A stretch of 64,000 nucleotides of DNA from an uncultured Prevotella sp. (GTDB lineage Bacteria; Bacteroidota; Bacteroidia; Bacteroidales; Bacteroidaceae): positions 42,736 through 106,735 of the forward strand of contig CALUFM010000008.1 of the NCBI GenBank assembly GCA_944319935.1. The letters are read 5' to 3'. Position 1 is the stretch's first letter, and each line of letters starts with the position of its first letter. This document shows positions 42,984-52,581 of this stretch, one piece after another. The notes under the pieces were generated by a model. That model was given only the letters and a program-made list of their open reading frames with translations, searched no databases and was not told where the DNA came from. The translations under genes were made by a program, and so were the position numbers.

Positions 42984-45605
42984 ATGTCTATGAAAAGATA
43001 TCTCATAATAGTTGTATTGGCGGTGATGTTGCCCGTGTGCGCCATCGCCCAGTCGTCAATGACAGACGAGCAAGTGATGGAGTTCGTCGTGAAGGAGAAC
43101 TCTTCCGGTACGTCACAGGCGCAAATCGTCACCAAGCTTATGCAGCGCGGTGTGGACATCAGTCAGATACGCCGCGTCAGGCAGAAGTATGAACGCATGG
43201 CAGACGGCGGCGGACTGGGGCAGGTCAACACCAATGAGCTTGGCAAGTCGGGCAGTCGCCTGAGGACAAATAACGGCAAGAAGAGGAAAAAGAACCGCTC
43301 GGGGATGATGGATGACGACGAATACATGTCAGACGAAGACAGGCCGACGTACCGCCTGAAGGACATGCGCGAATACGGCGATGAGGACGAGTTGAAGAGC
43401 AGCGCGTATGACGAGACCAACGAAGACTGGCTGATGATGCAGGACGAGCTTAACGGCTTTGTGCCCGATACGGCCGCCATCGTCGAGATGTACATGAACA
43501 GGGACAGGTTGAAAAAGAAGCCGAAAGTGTTCGGCCGTGACATATTCAATAACAAGGAGCTGACGTTTGAGCCTGACATGAACATTGCCACGCCGCGCAA
43601 CTACCGCCTCGGCCCGGGCGACGCCGTGTTTATCGACATCTACGGGGCATCGCAGAAGACGATTGAAAGCACCGTGTCGCCTGACGGTACGGTCACCATC
43701 GAGGGTTACGGCCCGGTGCAGGTGAGCGGACTTACGGTTGAAGAGGCCAACGCGAGGCTGCGTTCGACGCTGGGGGCGCGCTATAGCAGTTCGAAAATCC
43801 GTCTGACGGTTGGGCAGACGCGCTCGATAATGGTGAACGTAATGGGCGAGGTTGAGAATCCCGGCACTTACACGCTGCCGGCCTTCGCCACAGTGTTCCA
43901 CGCCCTTTACATGGCCGGCGGAACCAACGACATAGGTACGCTACGCAACATCAAGGTATACCGCAACAACCGTTTGGTGTCAACTGTTGACATATACGAC
44001 TACATACTCAACGGTAAGCTGACGGGAAACGTCCGCCTTGCCGACAACGATGTCATCTCCGTGGGCACGTATGACTGCCTTGTGAACATCACGGGAAAGG
44101 TGAAACGCCCCATGTTCTACGAGATGAAGAGGAACGAGAGCGTGTCAACGCTGTTGAAATACGCCGGAGGGTTTACCGGCGACGCTTACAAGAAATCAGT
44201 GCGCGTGGTGCGCAAGACGGGGCGCGAGTTCTCGGTTTACAATGTTGACGAGTTTGACATGGGCGCGTTCCATCTTGCAGATGCCGACTCTGTCAGCGTT
44301 GACTCCATCATACAACGTTTCTCCAACATGGTTGAAATCAAGGGGGCTGTGTTCCGCCCGGGAATGTACCAGGTGGGCGGCGACATCAACAGCGTGCGCA
44401 CCCTTATCGAGCATGCCGACGGATTGCGTGAAGAGGCGTTCACGGCGCGTGCCGTGATGCACAGGATGAAGCCAGACCGCACGCTTGAGGTAGTGCCTGT
44501 TGACGTTGAAGGAATCCTGGCCGGCCGCGTGGCTGACATCCCGATACAGAACAACGACGTGCTGTTCATCCCGACGAAACAGGAAATGATGGAGGACCAG
44601 ACCATAACCATCCACGGCGAGGTGTTCTATCCCGGCGTATACAAGTATGCCGACAACGAGACTCTTGAAGACTTTGTGCTGCAAGCCGGAGGCCTGAAGC
44701 AGACAGCTTCGACAGTGAAGGTCGACGTTGCGCGCCGCATGGTGGACCCCGCGGCGTTGACAACCGACACAATCATAGCCCGCACTTATACGTTCGCCTT
44801 GAAAGACGGCTTCGTCATTGACGGCGAGCCCGGCTTCAAGTTGATGCCGTTCGACGAGGTTTATGTCCGCAAGAGCCCGGGCTTCTACAAGCAGCAGAAT
44901 GTAACGGTGGAAGGCGAAGTGATGTTCGGCGGCGTGTACACGCTGTCGAAAAAGAACCAACGCCTGAGCGACCTTATCAAGAGTGCCGGCGGCGTGAACG
45001 ACCGCGCTTACGTGGCCGGGGCGCGCCTCGAGCGCAAGATGGACGCCAACGAGCGCAAGCGTTACGAGGTGGTGCTGAAAATGGCGCAAGAAGAGGCTGC
45101 GCGCCTTGAACTTGAAGCCGCCGGAGCCGGGCGCGCTGTCAACATAAACAAGGAAAAGGCCGTAGAAAAGAAATTCGACATACCTGAAACTTATTCAGTC
45201 GGCATAGAGCTTGACAAGGCGTTGGCCGAGCCGGGCGGCGATGCAGACATCGTACTGCGCGAGGGTGACCGCCTTGTTGTCCCGCAGTATACGGCGACAG
45301 TGAAAATCAACGGCGAGGTCATGTATCCCAACACCGTCGGCTACCAGAAAGGCAAGAAAGCCAAATATTACATCAACCAGGCCGGCGGCTTCAGCAACCG
45401 TGCCAAGAAGAGCCAGGCTTTCATCATCTACATGAACGGCATGGTGGCCAAGGTCAGCGAGGGCGCGAAGCCGAAGCCCGGATGTGAGATATTCGTGCCG
45501 CAGAAGAAAGTCACCACGATGTCAATAGCCGAGAAAATGTCGATGGGTACGTCAATCGCCTCAATCGCCACGATGATTGCCACATTGGCGAACGTGCTGA
45601 AGTAA
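42984..45605 (+). CDS. Wza-like polysaccharide export protein with multiple SLBB domains
   Basis: 873 residues. Signal peptide (to AIAQ), an acidic/charged linker (~60-190), the poly-export domain (YRLGPGDAVFIDIYGASQKT, TVSPDGTVTIEGYGPVQVSG) and then repeated SLBB modules starting VMGEVENPGTY, ITGKVKRPMFY, IKGAVFRPGMY, IHGEVFYPGVY, VEGEVMFGGVY and INGEVMYPNTV, and a C-terminal hydrophobic segment. It forms the outer-membrane/periplasmic conduit for capsule or exopolysaccharide. The number of SLBB repeats and lack of a classical lipobox are typical of Bacteroidota versions. Confidence 0.92.
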   Translation: MSMKRYLIIVVLAVMLPVCAIAQSSMTDEQVMEFVVKENSSGTSQAQIVTKLMQRGVDISQIRRVRQKYERMADGGGLGQVNTNELGKSGSRLRTNNGKKRKKNRSGMMDDDEYMSDEDRPTYRLKDMREYGDEDELKSSAYDETNEDWLMMQDELNGFVPDTAAIVEMYMNRDRLKKKPKVFGRDIFNNKELTFEPDMNIATPRNYRLGPGDAVFIDIYGASQKTIESTVSPDGTVTIEGYGPVQVSGLTVEEANARLRSTLGARYSSSKIRLTVGQTRSIMVNVMGEVENPGTYTLPAFATVFHALYMAGGTNDIGTLRNIKVYRNNRLVSTVDIYDYILNGKLTGNVRLADNDVISVGTYDCLVNITGKVKRPMFYEMKRNESVSTLLKYAGGFTGDAYKKSVRVVRKTGREFSVYNVDEFDMGAFHLADADSVSVDSIIQRFSNMVEIKGAVFRPGMYQVGGDINSVRTLIEHADGLREEAFTARAVMHRMKPDRTLEVVPVDVEGILAGRVADIPIQNNDVLFIPTKQEMMEDQTITIHGEVFYPGVYKYADNETLEDFVLQAGGLKQTASTVKVDVARRMVDPAALTTDTIIARTYTFALKDGFVIDGEPGFKLMPFDEVYVRKSPGFYKQQNVTVEGEVMFGGVYTLSKKNQRLSDLIKSAGGVNDRAYVAGARLERKMDANERKRYEVVLKMAQEEAARLELEAAGAGRAVNINKEKAVEKKFDIPETYSVGIELDKALAEPGGDADIVLREGDRLVVPQYTATVKINGEVMYPNTVGYQKGKKAKYYINQAGGFSNRAKKSQAFIIYMNGMVAKVSEGAKPKPGCEIFVPQKKVTTMSIAEKMSMGTSIASIATMIATLANVLK

Positions 45606-45656
45606 AAATATGCGGATTTTTTAAGTTGAGTAATAAAAGAATAACTTTCGACAAAG

Positions 45657-47000
45657 ATGATGAAGTATTTGTTTTCTGTCAAGGATAAACGTAACGCCAT
45701 GTTGCAGAAGAATATTTTATTGTCTGCATCTTTGAAAGTTGTAGGACTTTGTGCTTCATTGCTTATAGTCCCGGTGACTCTTGATTACTTGAACAGTGGG
45801 GTGTATGGCATTTGGCTGACAATGTCGTCCATTCTTTATTGGTTCGCATTTTTTGATATAGGTTTGGGCAATGGTATGCGCAATTATCTTACAGAAGCGA
45901 TTTCTGTAAAAGATTATGACAGGGCGAAATCGATAATCAGCACGACTTTCATTTTGTTGTTTTTTATTGCATTTTGTATTGGAGTTGTTGTTGCCGCCTT
46001 GTTGTATACGACAGACATGAACAAGCTGTTCAACACTTTTTTGATAGGTGGGGATATGCTGCGTGAAACGATGCTTATGGCTTCCGTTTTCACATTGATG
46101 ATGTTTGTTGTAAAAAACATCGGTATGATATTTGTCGCAATGCAGAAATATGCAATAAATGACTTATTGCTTGTTTCGGGAAATGTTTTGGCTTTGTTGC
46201 TAATATTTTTCTTGACGCAGTATGCTGAAAAAGGGAATTTCCCACTTGTCGTATTTATTTTTACGGCGACCCCTGTTGCCGTGTTTTTAATGGCTTCTGT
46301 TGTGGTCTTTTTCAAGTATCCTATGTTGCGCCCGTCTTTTGGAAATGTAAATTATAAATTGGCGAATAAGGTTGTAGGCAAAGGGCTTGGCTTTTTCTTA
46401 ATTCAGATAACAAGCTGTATTGTGATTTTCGGTTCGTCAAATCTGTTTATTGCTCAATTTTGTGGCCCATCGGATGTTACAGTTTATAATATAGCATTTA
46501 GATATTTTCATCTTCTTGCTGTTGCGTACACGATAATCATATCGCCATTGTGGAATGCTTATACAGACGCTTACGTCAAGGGTGACATGGGATGGATAGG
46601 GCGCACATTCAGCCGTTCGCTGAAGATATGGTTGCTGACTGTGGTCGTAGGTGTTGTAATGCTTTTGTTTAGCAATCTGTTTTTTAGATTGTGGGTAGGA
46701 ACATCAGTTGTTGTCCCATTCAGCGTTTCTGTTGGAGTGTTGTTTTTTATGTGTTTCTTCAATCTGAACAATTGCGTTACATACCTTTTAAATGGTTTGA
46801 ACAAGATAAGAGTGCAGATATATACGTCTGTGATTTTTACGGCATTGTTTTTGATGGTCATGTTTTTGGGTGGCGACAGGTTGGACATTGTGGCTATTTC
46901 AGTTTGTATGGCCATAAGTTATCTTGGTATGAGTTTGGTTCATCTTTATCAATGCAAGTTGCTTGTGAATTTAAAGGCAAAAGGTGTTTGGAATAAATAA
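45657..47000 (+). CDS. Wzx-type lipid-linked oligosaccharide flippase
   Basis: 447 residues, about 12-14 membrane helices in the MATE/MOP-like polysaccharide-synthase fold (PVTLDYLNSGVYGIWLTMSS, FFDIGLGNGMRNYLTEA near the N-terminus). It moves undecaprenyl-linked repeat units across the inner membrane. Start ATG 45657 or 45660. Its base composition is markedly AT-richer than the Wza-like gene before it, marking the left edge of the variable block. Confidence 0.9.
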   Translation: MMKYLFSVKDKRNAMLQKNILLSASLKVVGLCASLLIVPVTLDYLNSGVYGIWLTMSSILYWFAFFDIGLGNGMRNYLTEAISVKDYDRAKSIISTTFILLFFIAFCIGVVVAALLYTTDMNKLFNTFLIGGDMLRETMLMASVFTLMMFVVKNIGMIFVAMQKYAINDLLLVSGNVLALLLIFFLTQYAEKGNFPLVVFIFTATPVAVFLMASVVVFFKYPMLRPSFGNVNYKLANKVVGKGLGFFLIQITSCIVIFGSSNLFIAQFCGPSDVTVYNIAFRYFHLLAVAYTIIISPLWNAYTDAYVKGDMGWIGRTFSRSLKIWLLTVVVGVVMLLFSNLFFRLWVGTSVVVPFSVSVGVLFFMCFFNLNNCVTYLLNGLNKIRVQIYTSVIFTALFLMVMFLGGDRLDIVAISVCMAISYLGMSLVHLYQCKLLVNLKAKGVWNK

Positions 47001-47012
47001 TGTGGTAATGTG

Positions 47013-48278
47013 ATGGATTGCAAGGTAAGTGTTATTACGGTTGTTTACAATGATGTTGAACATATAAGAGAGACGATGGAAAGTTTTTTCTCGCAGACTT
47101 GGGAGGAAAAAGAATACATCGTTATTGACGGAGGCAGTACTGATGGAACGGCTGATATCATACGTGAGTATTCCGACCGTTTGGCCTATTGGTGTTCGGA
47201 AAAAGATGAAGGGATATACGAGGCGATGAACAAAGGAATTTCACATGCCACAGGTGATTGGATAAACATTTTGAACAGTGGGGATTTGTATTGTGACAAG
47301 GACACGTTGAAGAACGTCATGACATCCCCAGAGATTGAAAAAGAAGATGTATTATATGGCAACAGCATAGAGGAAAGTGATACGGTCAGAAAGCGGATAA
47401 GTGCGAACGAGAATGTACGGTTAATGGATTATTGCCCAGTATACAGGCATGGCTCTTCGTTTGTCAAGACATCTGTTCACCGTAGGTTTCTTTTTGATTT
47501 AACGAAAAAAAAGAGATTCGGATACGCCTTGGATTGGGATATGGTTTATCGAACTTACAAGGCGGATTGCAAATTCAAGAAGTTGGATTTGGATATTGAA
47601 ATATATAAGAAAGATGGTATTTCAAATCACCCGGTGAAAAATTTGTGGTATAATTATTTAGTTACATCGCAAAATGGTTTTAATTTCAAGAAAGTGATAT
47701 TCTTGATAAAAGCCGTTCTTATGTGTGTCTTAAAAGGAAGTTGCTTTTATAAGTGGGTTAGGGCGTTTTTTCTCGAATTTATGGTTAATGACGTATTGCC
47801 GGTTATTCCATTTTGGAGTATGAGGAGGTCTTATCTGAAATTCTTGAAAATGAAGATAGGCCATGGCTCTTTTATAATGAAGAAAACTTATATAATGAGT
47901 GCAAATCAAATAAAGTTAGGCGACTTTAGTCATATTAATAGGGGGTGTTTTCTTGATGCACGAGGAAAGTTGGAAATTGGGAATAACGTGTCAATATCGC
48001 ATAATGTGAATATCGTTACAGGAAGTCATGATATAAATAGTCCTGATTTTCTAGGGGTATTTAAACCTATAATAATTAAAGATTACGCTTTTTTGGGCGT
48101 TGGCTCGACAGTTTTGCAAGGTGTTACAATCGGTCGAGGGGCGGTTGTCTGTGCTGGTGCTGTTGTTGTGGATGATGTAGGTGATTTTGATATAGTCGCA
48201 GGAGTTCCTGCAAGAAAAATAAAAAAACGGGAATGCACACCAAAATATCATTGTTCTTGGAATACACCATTAACATAA
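47013..48278 (+). CDS. GT2 glycosyltransferase fused to a hexapeptide-repeat acyltransferase
   Basis: 421 residues from ATG 47013 (an in-frame GTG at 47010 is adjacent). Residues 1-~245: GT2 fold (VSVITVVYNDVEHIRETMES, IDGGSTDGTADI, and SEKDEGIYEAMNKGIS). Residues ~270-421: left-handed beta-helix acetyltransferase (GNNVSISHNVNIVTGSHDIN, GVGSTVLQGVTIGRGAVVCA, and IVAGVPARKIKK), the WcaF/LacA type. It probably adds a sugar and O-acetylates it or its neighbour. These functions are normally separate genes. Confidence 0.9.
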   Translation: MDCKVSVITVVYNDVEHIRETMESFFSQTWEEKEYIVIDGGSTDGTADIIREYSDRLAYWCSEKDEGIYEAMNKGISHATGDWINILNSGDLYCDKDTLKNVMTSPEIEKEDVLYGNSIEESDTVRKRISANENVRLMDYCPVYRHGSSFVKTSVHRRFLFDLTKKKRFGYALDWDMVYRTYKADCKFKKLDLDIEIYKKDGISNHPVKNLWYNYLVTSQNGFNFKKVIFLIKAVLMCVLKGSCFYKWVRAFFLEFMVNDVLPVIPFWSMRRSYLKFLKMKIGHGSFIMKKTYIMSANQIKLGDFSHINRGCFLDARGKLEIGNNVSISHNVNIVTGSHDINSPDFLGVFKPIIIKDYAFLGVGSTVLQGVTIGRGAVVCAGAVVVDDVGDFDIVAGVPARKIKKRECTPKYHCSWNTPLT

Positions 48279-48293
48279 ACAAAATATATAATT

Positions 48294-49361
48294 ATGGAAA
48301 GAAAAAGTAATGAAATAGACGTGATAGGCATAATAAAAAAAGTATTAAAAGAATGGCGGCTTTTAATGCGTTTTATTATTGTTTTTGCTATAATCGGTGT
48401 TGTGGTGGCATTAAACAAACCAAAAGTTTATACAACAACGGTTATTTTGGCTCCTGAGTATTCAGGCGGTTCGGCTTTGCCTGAAGGATTGTCAAGTATA
48501 GCTTCTATGGTTGGCGTAAATATCGGAGGCGCGTCAAAAGGTGGCGTTGATGCAATATACCCGCAGATTTATCCGGATGTTTTGACTTCATCGGATTTTA
48601 TCATAAAATTATTCGATGTTAAGGTACAACAAGAAGAAGACACGACAACTAAAACATATTACAGACATTTGGTTGAAGATGTGAAAATTCCTTTCTGGAA
48701 TTATCCTATGATTTTCATTTCCGAGATGTTTAAAGACGAGCAGGTAGAGAAAGGGAATGCTGTAAATCCTTTTAAATTGACAAAAGAACAAACCAATGTA
48801 TTAAATACGGTTAGGGCCAATGTCGCATGTACTGTGGATAAAAATACCAGCGTAATAAGCATATCTGTAAATGATTTTGACAGGAACGTGTCGGCAATAA
48901 TGGCAGACACAATACAAAAGCAGTTGCAAGAATATATAACAGTTTATAGGACTCAAAAAGCCCGGAATGACATGGAGTATACGGAAAAGCTTTATAAGGA
49001 ATCTAAAAAAGATTATGTTCGCGCACAACAAAAATATACTTCTTATGCTGACGCCAATGAAGACCTCCTGTTGGAATCTTTTAAAGCCAAGCGTGATGAA
49101 TTGGAGAATGAAATGCAATTAAGGTATAACATATATAACCAGATTGCGCAGCAATTGCAACTTGCAAAAGCTAAAGTGCAAGAGCAAACCCCTGTTTTCT
49201 CGGTTATACAAGGTGCCAGTATTCCAATAAAAGCATCAAGTCTCCCCAGAAGTTTTATTGTTTTGCTGTATATCTTTTGCGGTATTTTATTAGATGCTTT
49301 GTGGATAACGTTTTTCAGGAATTTCTTTGCAAAAAGAAAGTTGAATAGAAGTAATAATTAG
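48294..49361 (+). CDS. Wzz-type chain-length regulator
   Basis: 355 residues with two membrane helices flanking a periplasmic coiled-coil domain. N-terminal cytosolic EIDVIGIIKKVLKEWRLL, first helix (~25-40), Wzz domain with the helical hairpin QKQLQEYITVYRTQKARNDM..EYTEKLYKESKKDYVRAQQK, and a final helix after the Pro-rich IPIKASSLPRSF. It sets polysaccharide chain length with Wzy. No tyrosine-kinase domain is fused, and no kinase is in the window. Followed 4 bp later by the polymerase gene. Confidence 0.88.
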   Translation: MERKSNEIDVIGIIKKVLKEWRLLMRFIIVFAIIGVVVALNKPKVYTTTVILAPEYSGGSALPEGLSSIASMVGVNIGGASKGGVDAIYPQIYPDVLTSSDFIIKLFDVKVQQEEDTTTKTYYRHLVEDVKIPFWNYPMIFISEMFKDEQVEKGNAVNPFKLTKEQTNVLNTVRANVACTVDKNTSVISISVNDFDRNVSAIMADTIQKQLQEYITVYRTQKARNDMEYTEKLYKESKKDYVRAQQKYTSYADANEDLLLESFKAKRDELENEMQLRYNIYNQIAQQLQLAKAKVQEQTPVFSVIQGASIPIKASSLPRSFIVLLYIFCGILLDALWITFFRNFFAKRKLNRSNN

Positions 49362-49365
49362 ATAA

Positions 49366-50523
49366 ATGATATATTCACTTCCATACGTATCATTAATTTT
49401 GCTTTTTTGTTTTTTTTCGATATATTATTTAAATAATACCGAAAATGAGACGAAAAAGCGCGTGATTAGTGTGACGTGCGTATTGGTTTTTGTTTTGTTT
49501 TTTGGATTTAGGGGGTTTATTTGTGATGACTGGATTTTATATTATCCCGCATTTCAAAAATGCACATTTGAATATGTGAATTTTAATGTGTTTAGTTATA
49601 ATGCCAAGTGGGATTTTGAGCCAGGTTTCACCTTATTGATGTGCTTGTGTAAGGGGATTGTTGATGATTTTCATTTTTTTGTTCTTATATGTACATTGAT
49701 AAATGTACTATTGCTTTTGAAATTTTTTCGTAGTCGTATAGATAATATACCTTTTGGCTTGGTTTTGTTTTTGAGTTTTGGAGGGTATGTTATGAGTACG
49801 AATTTAATGAGAAATTCCATAGCAATACTTATTTTTGTTAATTCTTTGGTCTTTCTGGAAAAGCGCAAGCCATTACAATATTTTGGATTGTGCTTGTTGG
49901 CGTTAGGTTTCCACATTTCGTCACTTATATATTTCCCGTTGTATTTTTTGTTAAATTGGAGGTACAACAAGTGGATATACTTGATTCTTTTTATTGCCGG
50001 AAATGTTGTTTTCTTATTTCATATACCCGTTTTTCTTAAAATTGCGTCTTTGTTTTTAGGGGGAGCTGAGGGGCAACTTCAGGTGATGCTTGAAAGTTAT
50101 ACAAGTGGAAATCTGGCAGAAATGAAAACATTGTCAATAGGTTATTTGGAACGTTTGTTCACAGGAATATTGATTTTTTGCTATTATAATAAGTTGATGG
50201 AAGTAAGAAGTGAGAACAATGTTTTCATAAATGCTTACATTTGTTATATATTGACATCGTTCTTGTTTAGCGAATTTAGTGAAATAAGTTTGCGTATGTC
50301 ATATTTGTTCATATTCTCTTATTGGATTTTATGGCATGACTTGATTAAGTGTTTTGCAATAAGGAACAACAGGAGACTGTTTTTGTCTTTTATTTTTTTC
50401 TATTTTGTTGTTAAGATGATAGGTTCTACCAGTATGATAACTTCATCGTATGATAATGTCTTGTTTGGGGCGAAATCTTATGAAGAACGCTTATATATAC
50501 ATAATAGGAACTCAAAAGATTAA
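49366..50523 (+). CDS. Wzy-like polysaccharide polymerase (EpsG family)
   Basis: 385 residues with about ten membrane helices. EpsG-type marks: VLFFGFRGFICDDWILYYP near the N-terminus (the conserved RG..DW), GFHISSLIYFPLYF with the central His, and SLGGAEGQ in the periplasmic loop region. It joins repeat units on the periplasmic side. Very AT-rich. Cotranscribed with the Wzz and GT4 genes. Confidence 0.85.
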   Translation: MIYSLPYVSLILLFCFFSIYYLNNTENETKKRVISVTCVLVFVLFFGFRGFICDDWILYYPAFQKCTFEYVNFNVFSYNAKWDFEPGFTLLMCLCKGIVDDFHFFVLICTLINVLLLLKFFRSRIDNIPFGLVLFLSFGGYVMSTNLMRNSIAILIFVNSLVFLEKRKPLQYFGLCLLALGFHISSLIYFPLYFLLNWRYNKWIYLILFIAGNVVFLFHIPVFLKIASLFLGGAEGQLQVMLESYTSGNLAEMKTLSIGYLERLFTGILIFCYYNKLMEVRSENNVFINAYICYILTSFLFSEFSEISLRMSYLFIFSYWILWHDLIKCFAIRNNRRLFLSFIFFYFVVKMIGSTSMITSSYDNVLFGAKSYEERLYIHNRNSKD

Positions 50524-50552
50524 ATGGCGAATTTAATAAAATTAGGAATAAT

Positions 50553-51773
50553 ATGAATATAACAATTATAAGTCCTGTTTTACCGTATCCGCTTGATTCT
50601 GGTGGGGCGCAAGCTCAGTTTAACATGATAGACCGGTTAAGGAGCAAGCATGACATAACCTACATATTTGTCCAGACGCGGTATAGTCAAGGAGATGCCC
50701 TTAAAAAGCTTCCTGTGATTTGGCCAAATGTGGACATAGTTTCATATTCTTATTTAAGACAAGTGGCGCATTGGAGGTTCTTCAAGGATAAGATGGTTCG
50801 TGCAGTTAAGATGAGGACGTCTAAAGGTGATGAACGGTTTAAAGTTGAAAGGGCTATAAAACCGTATGGCGTATATTTCACAAATGATTTTGTGTGCTTT
50901 GTAAATGAAGTCATTAACCGGAAAAAGACTGATGTAATACAAGTTGAGTTTTTCCCTTGCCTGCATATTGTAAATTATTTGCAACCAGGGATAAAAAGAA
51001 TTTTCATACATCATGAAATAAGGTTCATACGGAATGAGCGACTGTTGAAAAATTTGACCTTGACAGAAGAAGAGCGTCATCGGTGTTTGGATGTAAAGAA
51101 TACTGAGATTGAAGATTTGAATAAATATGATGCAGTTGTTACGCTAACAGACACGGATAAGGGCATATTGAGAACAAATGGTGTAACCTCTTCGCTTTAT
51201 GTGTCTCCTGCTGCAATTAATGCGAGGCAACTTACATATAAGGAATGGACAGGGAAAATAACTTTTGTCGGCGGGTATAGTCATATACCAAATAAAGAGG
51301 GATTAGATTGGTTTTTGACGAATGTTCTGCCAGAAGTTAAGACGGATGTGTCTTTGCAGGTAGTTGGTTCAGGTTGGCCAGCCTCTTGTGAGAACAGATG
51401 GCAAAATGTTGAGTTCTTGGGATTTGTAGAGCATTTGGAAGATGCTGTTCATGGTTCTATAATGATAGTTCCAATTCTTACGGGAAGTGGAATGCGCATG
51501 AAGATATTGGAAGCTGCGGCGATGAGTGTTCCTTTTATAACAACATCTGTAGGTGTTGAGGGTCTTGATTTTAAACATGATGAATCATGCCTTGTTGCGG
51601 ATACCGCCGAAGAATTCGCGAATGCTATTGATTGTTTGGCCAATGATGCAGTTTTGCGCAAACGTCTCACTGAAAATGCGTCAAAAGTATTTGAGAATAA
51701 ATATTCAGCACAGGCTCTTTCTGACGTGCGGGATAATATTTATTGTAATGTCGTGAAAAATAATGTGATGTAA
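50553..51773 (+). CDS. GT4-type glycosyltransferase
   Basis: 406 residues, GT-B fold. N-terminal Rossmann half starts ISPVLPYPLDSGGAQAQFNM (donor/acceptor loop); the C-terminal half has KITFVGGYSHIPNKEGLDWF, VEFLGFVEHLED, then PILTGSGMRMKILEAAAMSV with the conserved Glu of the EX7E pattern. A capsule-unit transferase. Its TAA shares one base with the next ATG (TAATG). Confidence 0.9.
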   Translation: MNITIISPVLPYPLDSGGAQAQFNMIDRLRSKHDITYIFVQTRYSQGDALKKLPVIWPNVDIVSYSYLRQVAHWRFFKDKMVRAVKMRTSKGDERFKVERAIKPYGVYFTNDFVCFVNEVINRKKTDVIQVEFFPCLHIVNYLQPGIKRIFIHHEIRFIRNERLLKNLTLTEEERHRCLDVKNTEIEDLNKYDAVVTLTDTDKGILRTNGVTSSLYVSPAAINARQLTYKEWTGKITFVGGYSHIPNKEGLDWFLTNVLPEVKTDVSLQVVGSGWPASCENRWQNVEFLGFVEHLEDAVHGSIMIVPILTGSGMRMKILEAAAMSVPFITTSVGVEGLDFKHDESCLVADTAEEFANAIDCLANDAVLRKRLTENASKVFENKYSAQALSDVRDNIYCNVVKNNVM

Positions 51774-52570
51774 TGAAAAAGATTTCCATATATTGCGTAA
51801 ATTACAATTCCTATGAATATCTTGCGGCTTTCATCAAGTCTGTGGATGCGGCTGCAAGCAAGGTGGGCGGCGAAGCGGTTGTGACGGTTTTTGTTGCTGA
51901 TAACACGGAAGACAATATAAGGCCGATTGACGCAAATGAGAATGTGGCAACTGTGAAAGTGTTTGCCTATAATAAGAACCTGGGCTATTTCGGTGCGGTT
52001 AAACGAATGATGCGTGAAGCTCCTCCCGTTGATTCTGATTTTGTGATAATAAGCAACGTCGATGTGGTTATGGATGAGAGCGCGCTGGTAAAGCTTTGCG
52101 GCTTGAGGTTGCGTGATGACATTGGCTGGATCGCTCCTCAGATTTATTCAACATCGGAGAACAGAGACCGGAACCCGAAAATTGTCAACCGCTATTCGTT
52201 GCGTAAGTTGAGGTTGTTGCGTCTTTTGTTCAAGTACCCGTTACTGAATATGCTTTATAAAGCCACATTGTATAAGAGGAAGAAGTTACAGACTCATGTT
52301 GCGGGCGAGATATACGGCGGACATGGTTCGTTCATAATCTTGACAAAGGAATATTATAAAAGGTGCGGCTGCATAGATTATCCCGTGTTTTTGTTCGGTG
52401 AGGAAATCTATCTTGCCGAGCAGTGCTTGCGTAGCAAGTTGAAGGTTGTATATGAGCCTGAAGTTAGGGTAGTTGACAGTGACCATGCCTCAACGGGCAA
52501 GATGCCTTCACGGTTTTATTGCAAATGCAATGCAGAGGCGTTGGGATATATAATAAGGACATTCTATTGA
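51773..52570 (+). CDS. GT2 glycosyltransferase (rhamnosyltransferase-like)
   Basis: 265 residues. N-terminal ISIYCVNYNSYEYLAAFI, AYNKNLGYFGAVKRMMR and the metal-binding SNVDVVMDESALVKL (a DVD motif), then GGHGSFIILTKEYYKRCG and EIYLAEQCLR, typical of WbbL-like transferases. Start overlaps the preceding stop by one base. The stop at 52568-52570 lies inside a terminator hairpin shared with the convergent gene. Confidence 0.9.
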   Translation: MKKISIYCVNYNSYEYLAAFIKSVDAAASKVGGEAVVTVFVADNTEDNIRPIDANENVATVKVFAYNKNLGYFGAVKRMMREAPPVDSDFVIISNVDVVMDESALVKLCGLRLRDDIGWIAPQIYSTSENRDRNPKIVNRYSLRKLRLLRLLFKYPLLNMLYKATLYKRKKLQTHVAGEIYGGHGSFIILTKEYYKRCGCIDYPVFLFGEEIYLAEQCLRSKLKVVYEPEVRVVDSDHASTGKMPSRFYCKCNAEALGYIIRTFY

Positions 52571-52581
52571 ATGTCCTTATT
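52552..52581. terminator. Bidirectional terminator inside overlapping gene ends
   Basis: 13-bp perfect stem AATAAGGACATTC / GAATGTCCTTATT with a 4-nt loop. It is formed from the last codons of the GT2 gene (plus) and of the beta-propeller gene (minus), whose ends overlap by 7 bp. U-rich flanks are modest. Confidence 0.8.

Noticed and set aside
44196..45089. 297-codon minus-strand frame opposite the Wza-like gene
   Set aside because: A shadow; the plus strand contains clear SLBB repeats.
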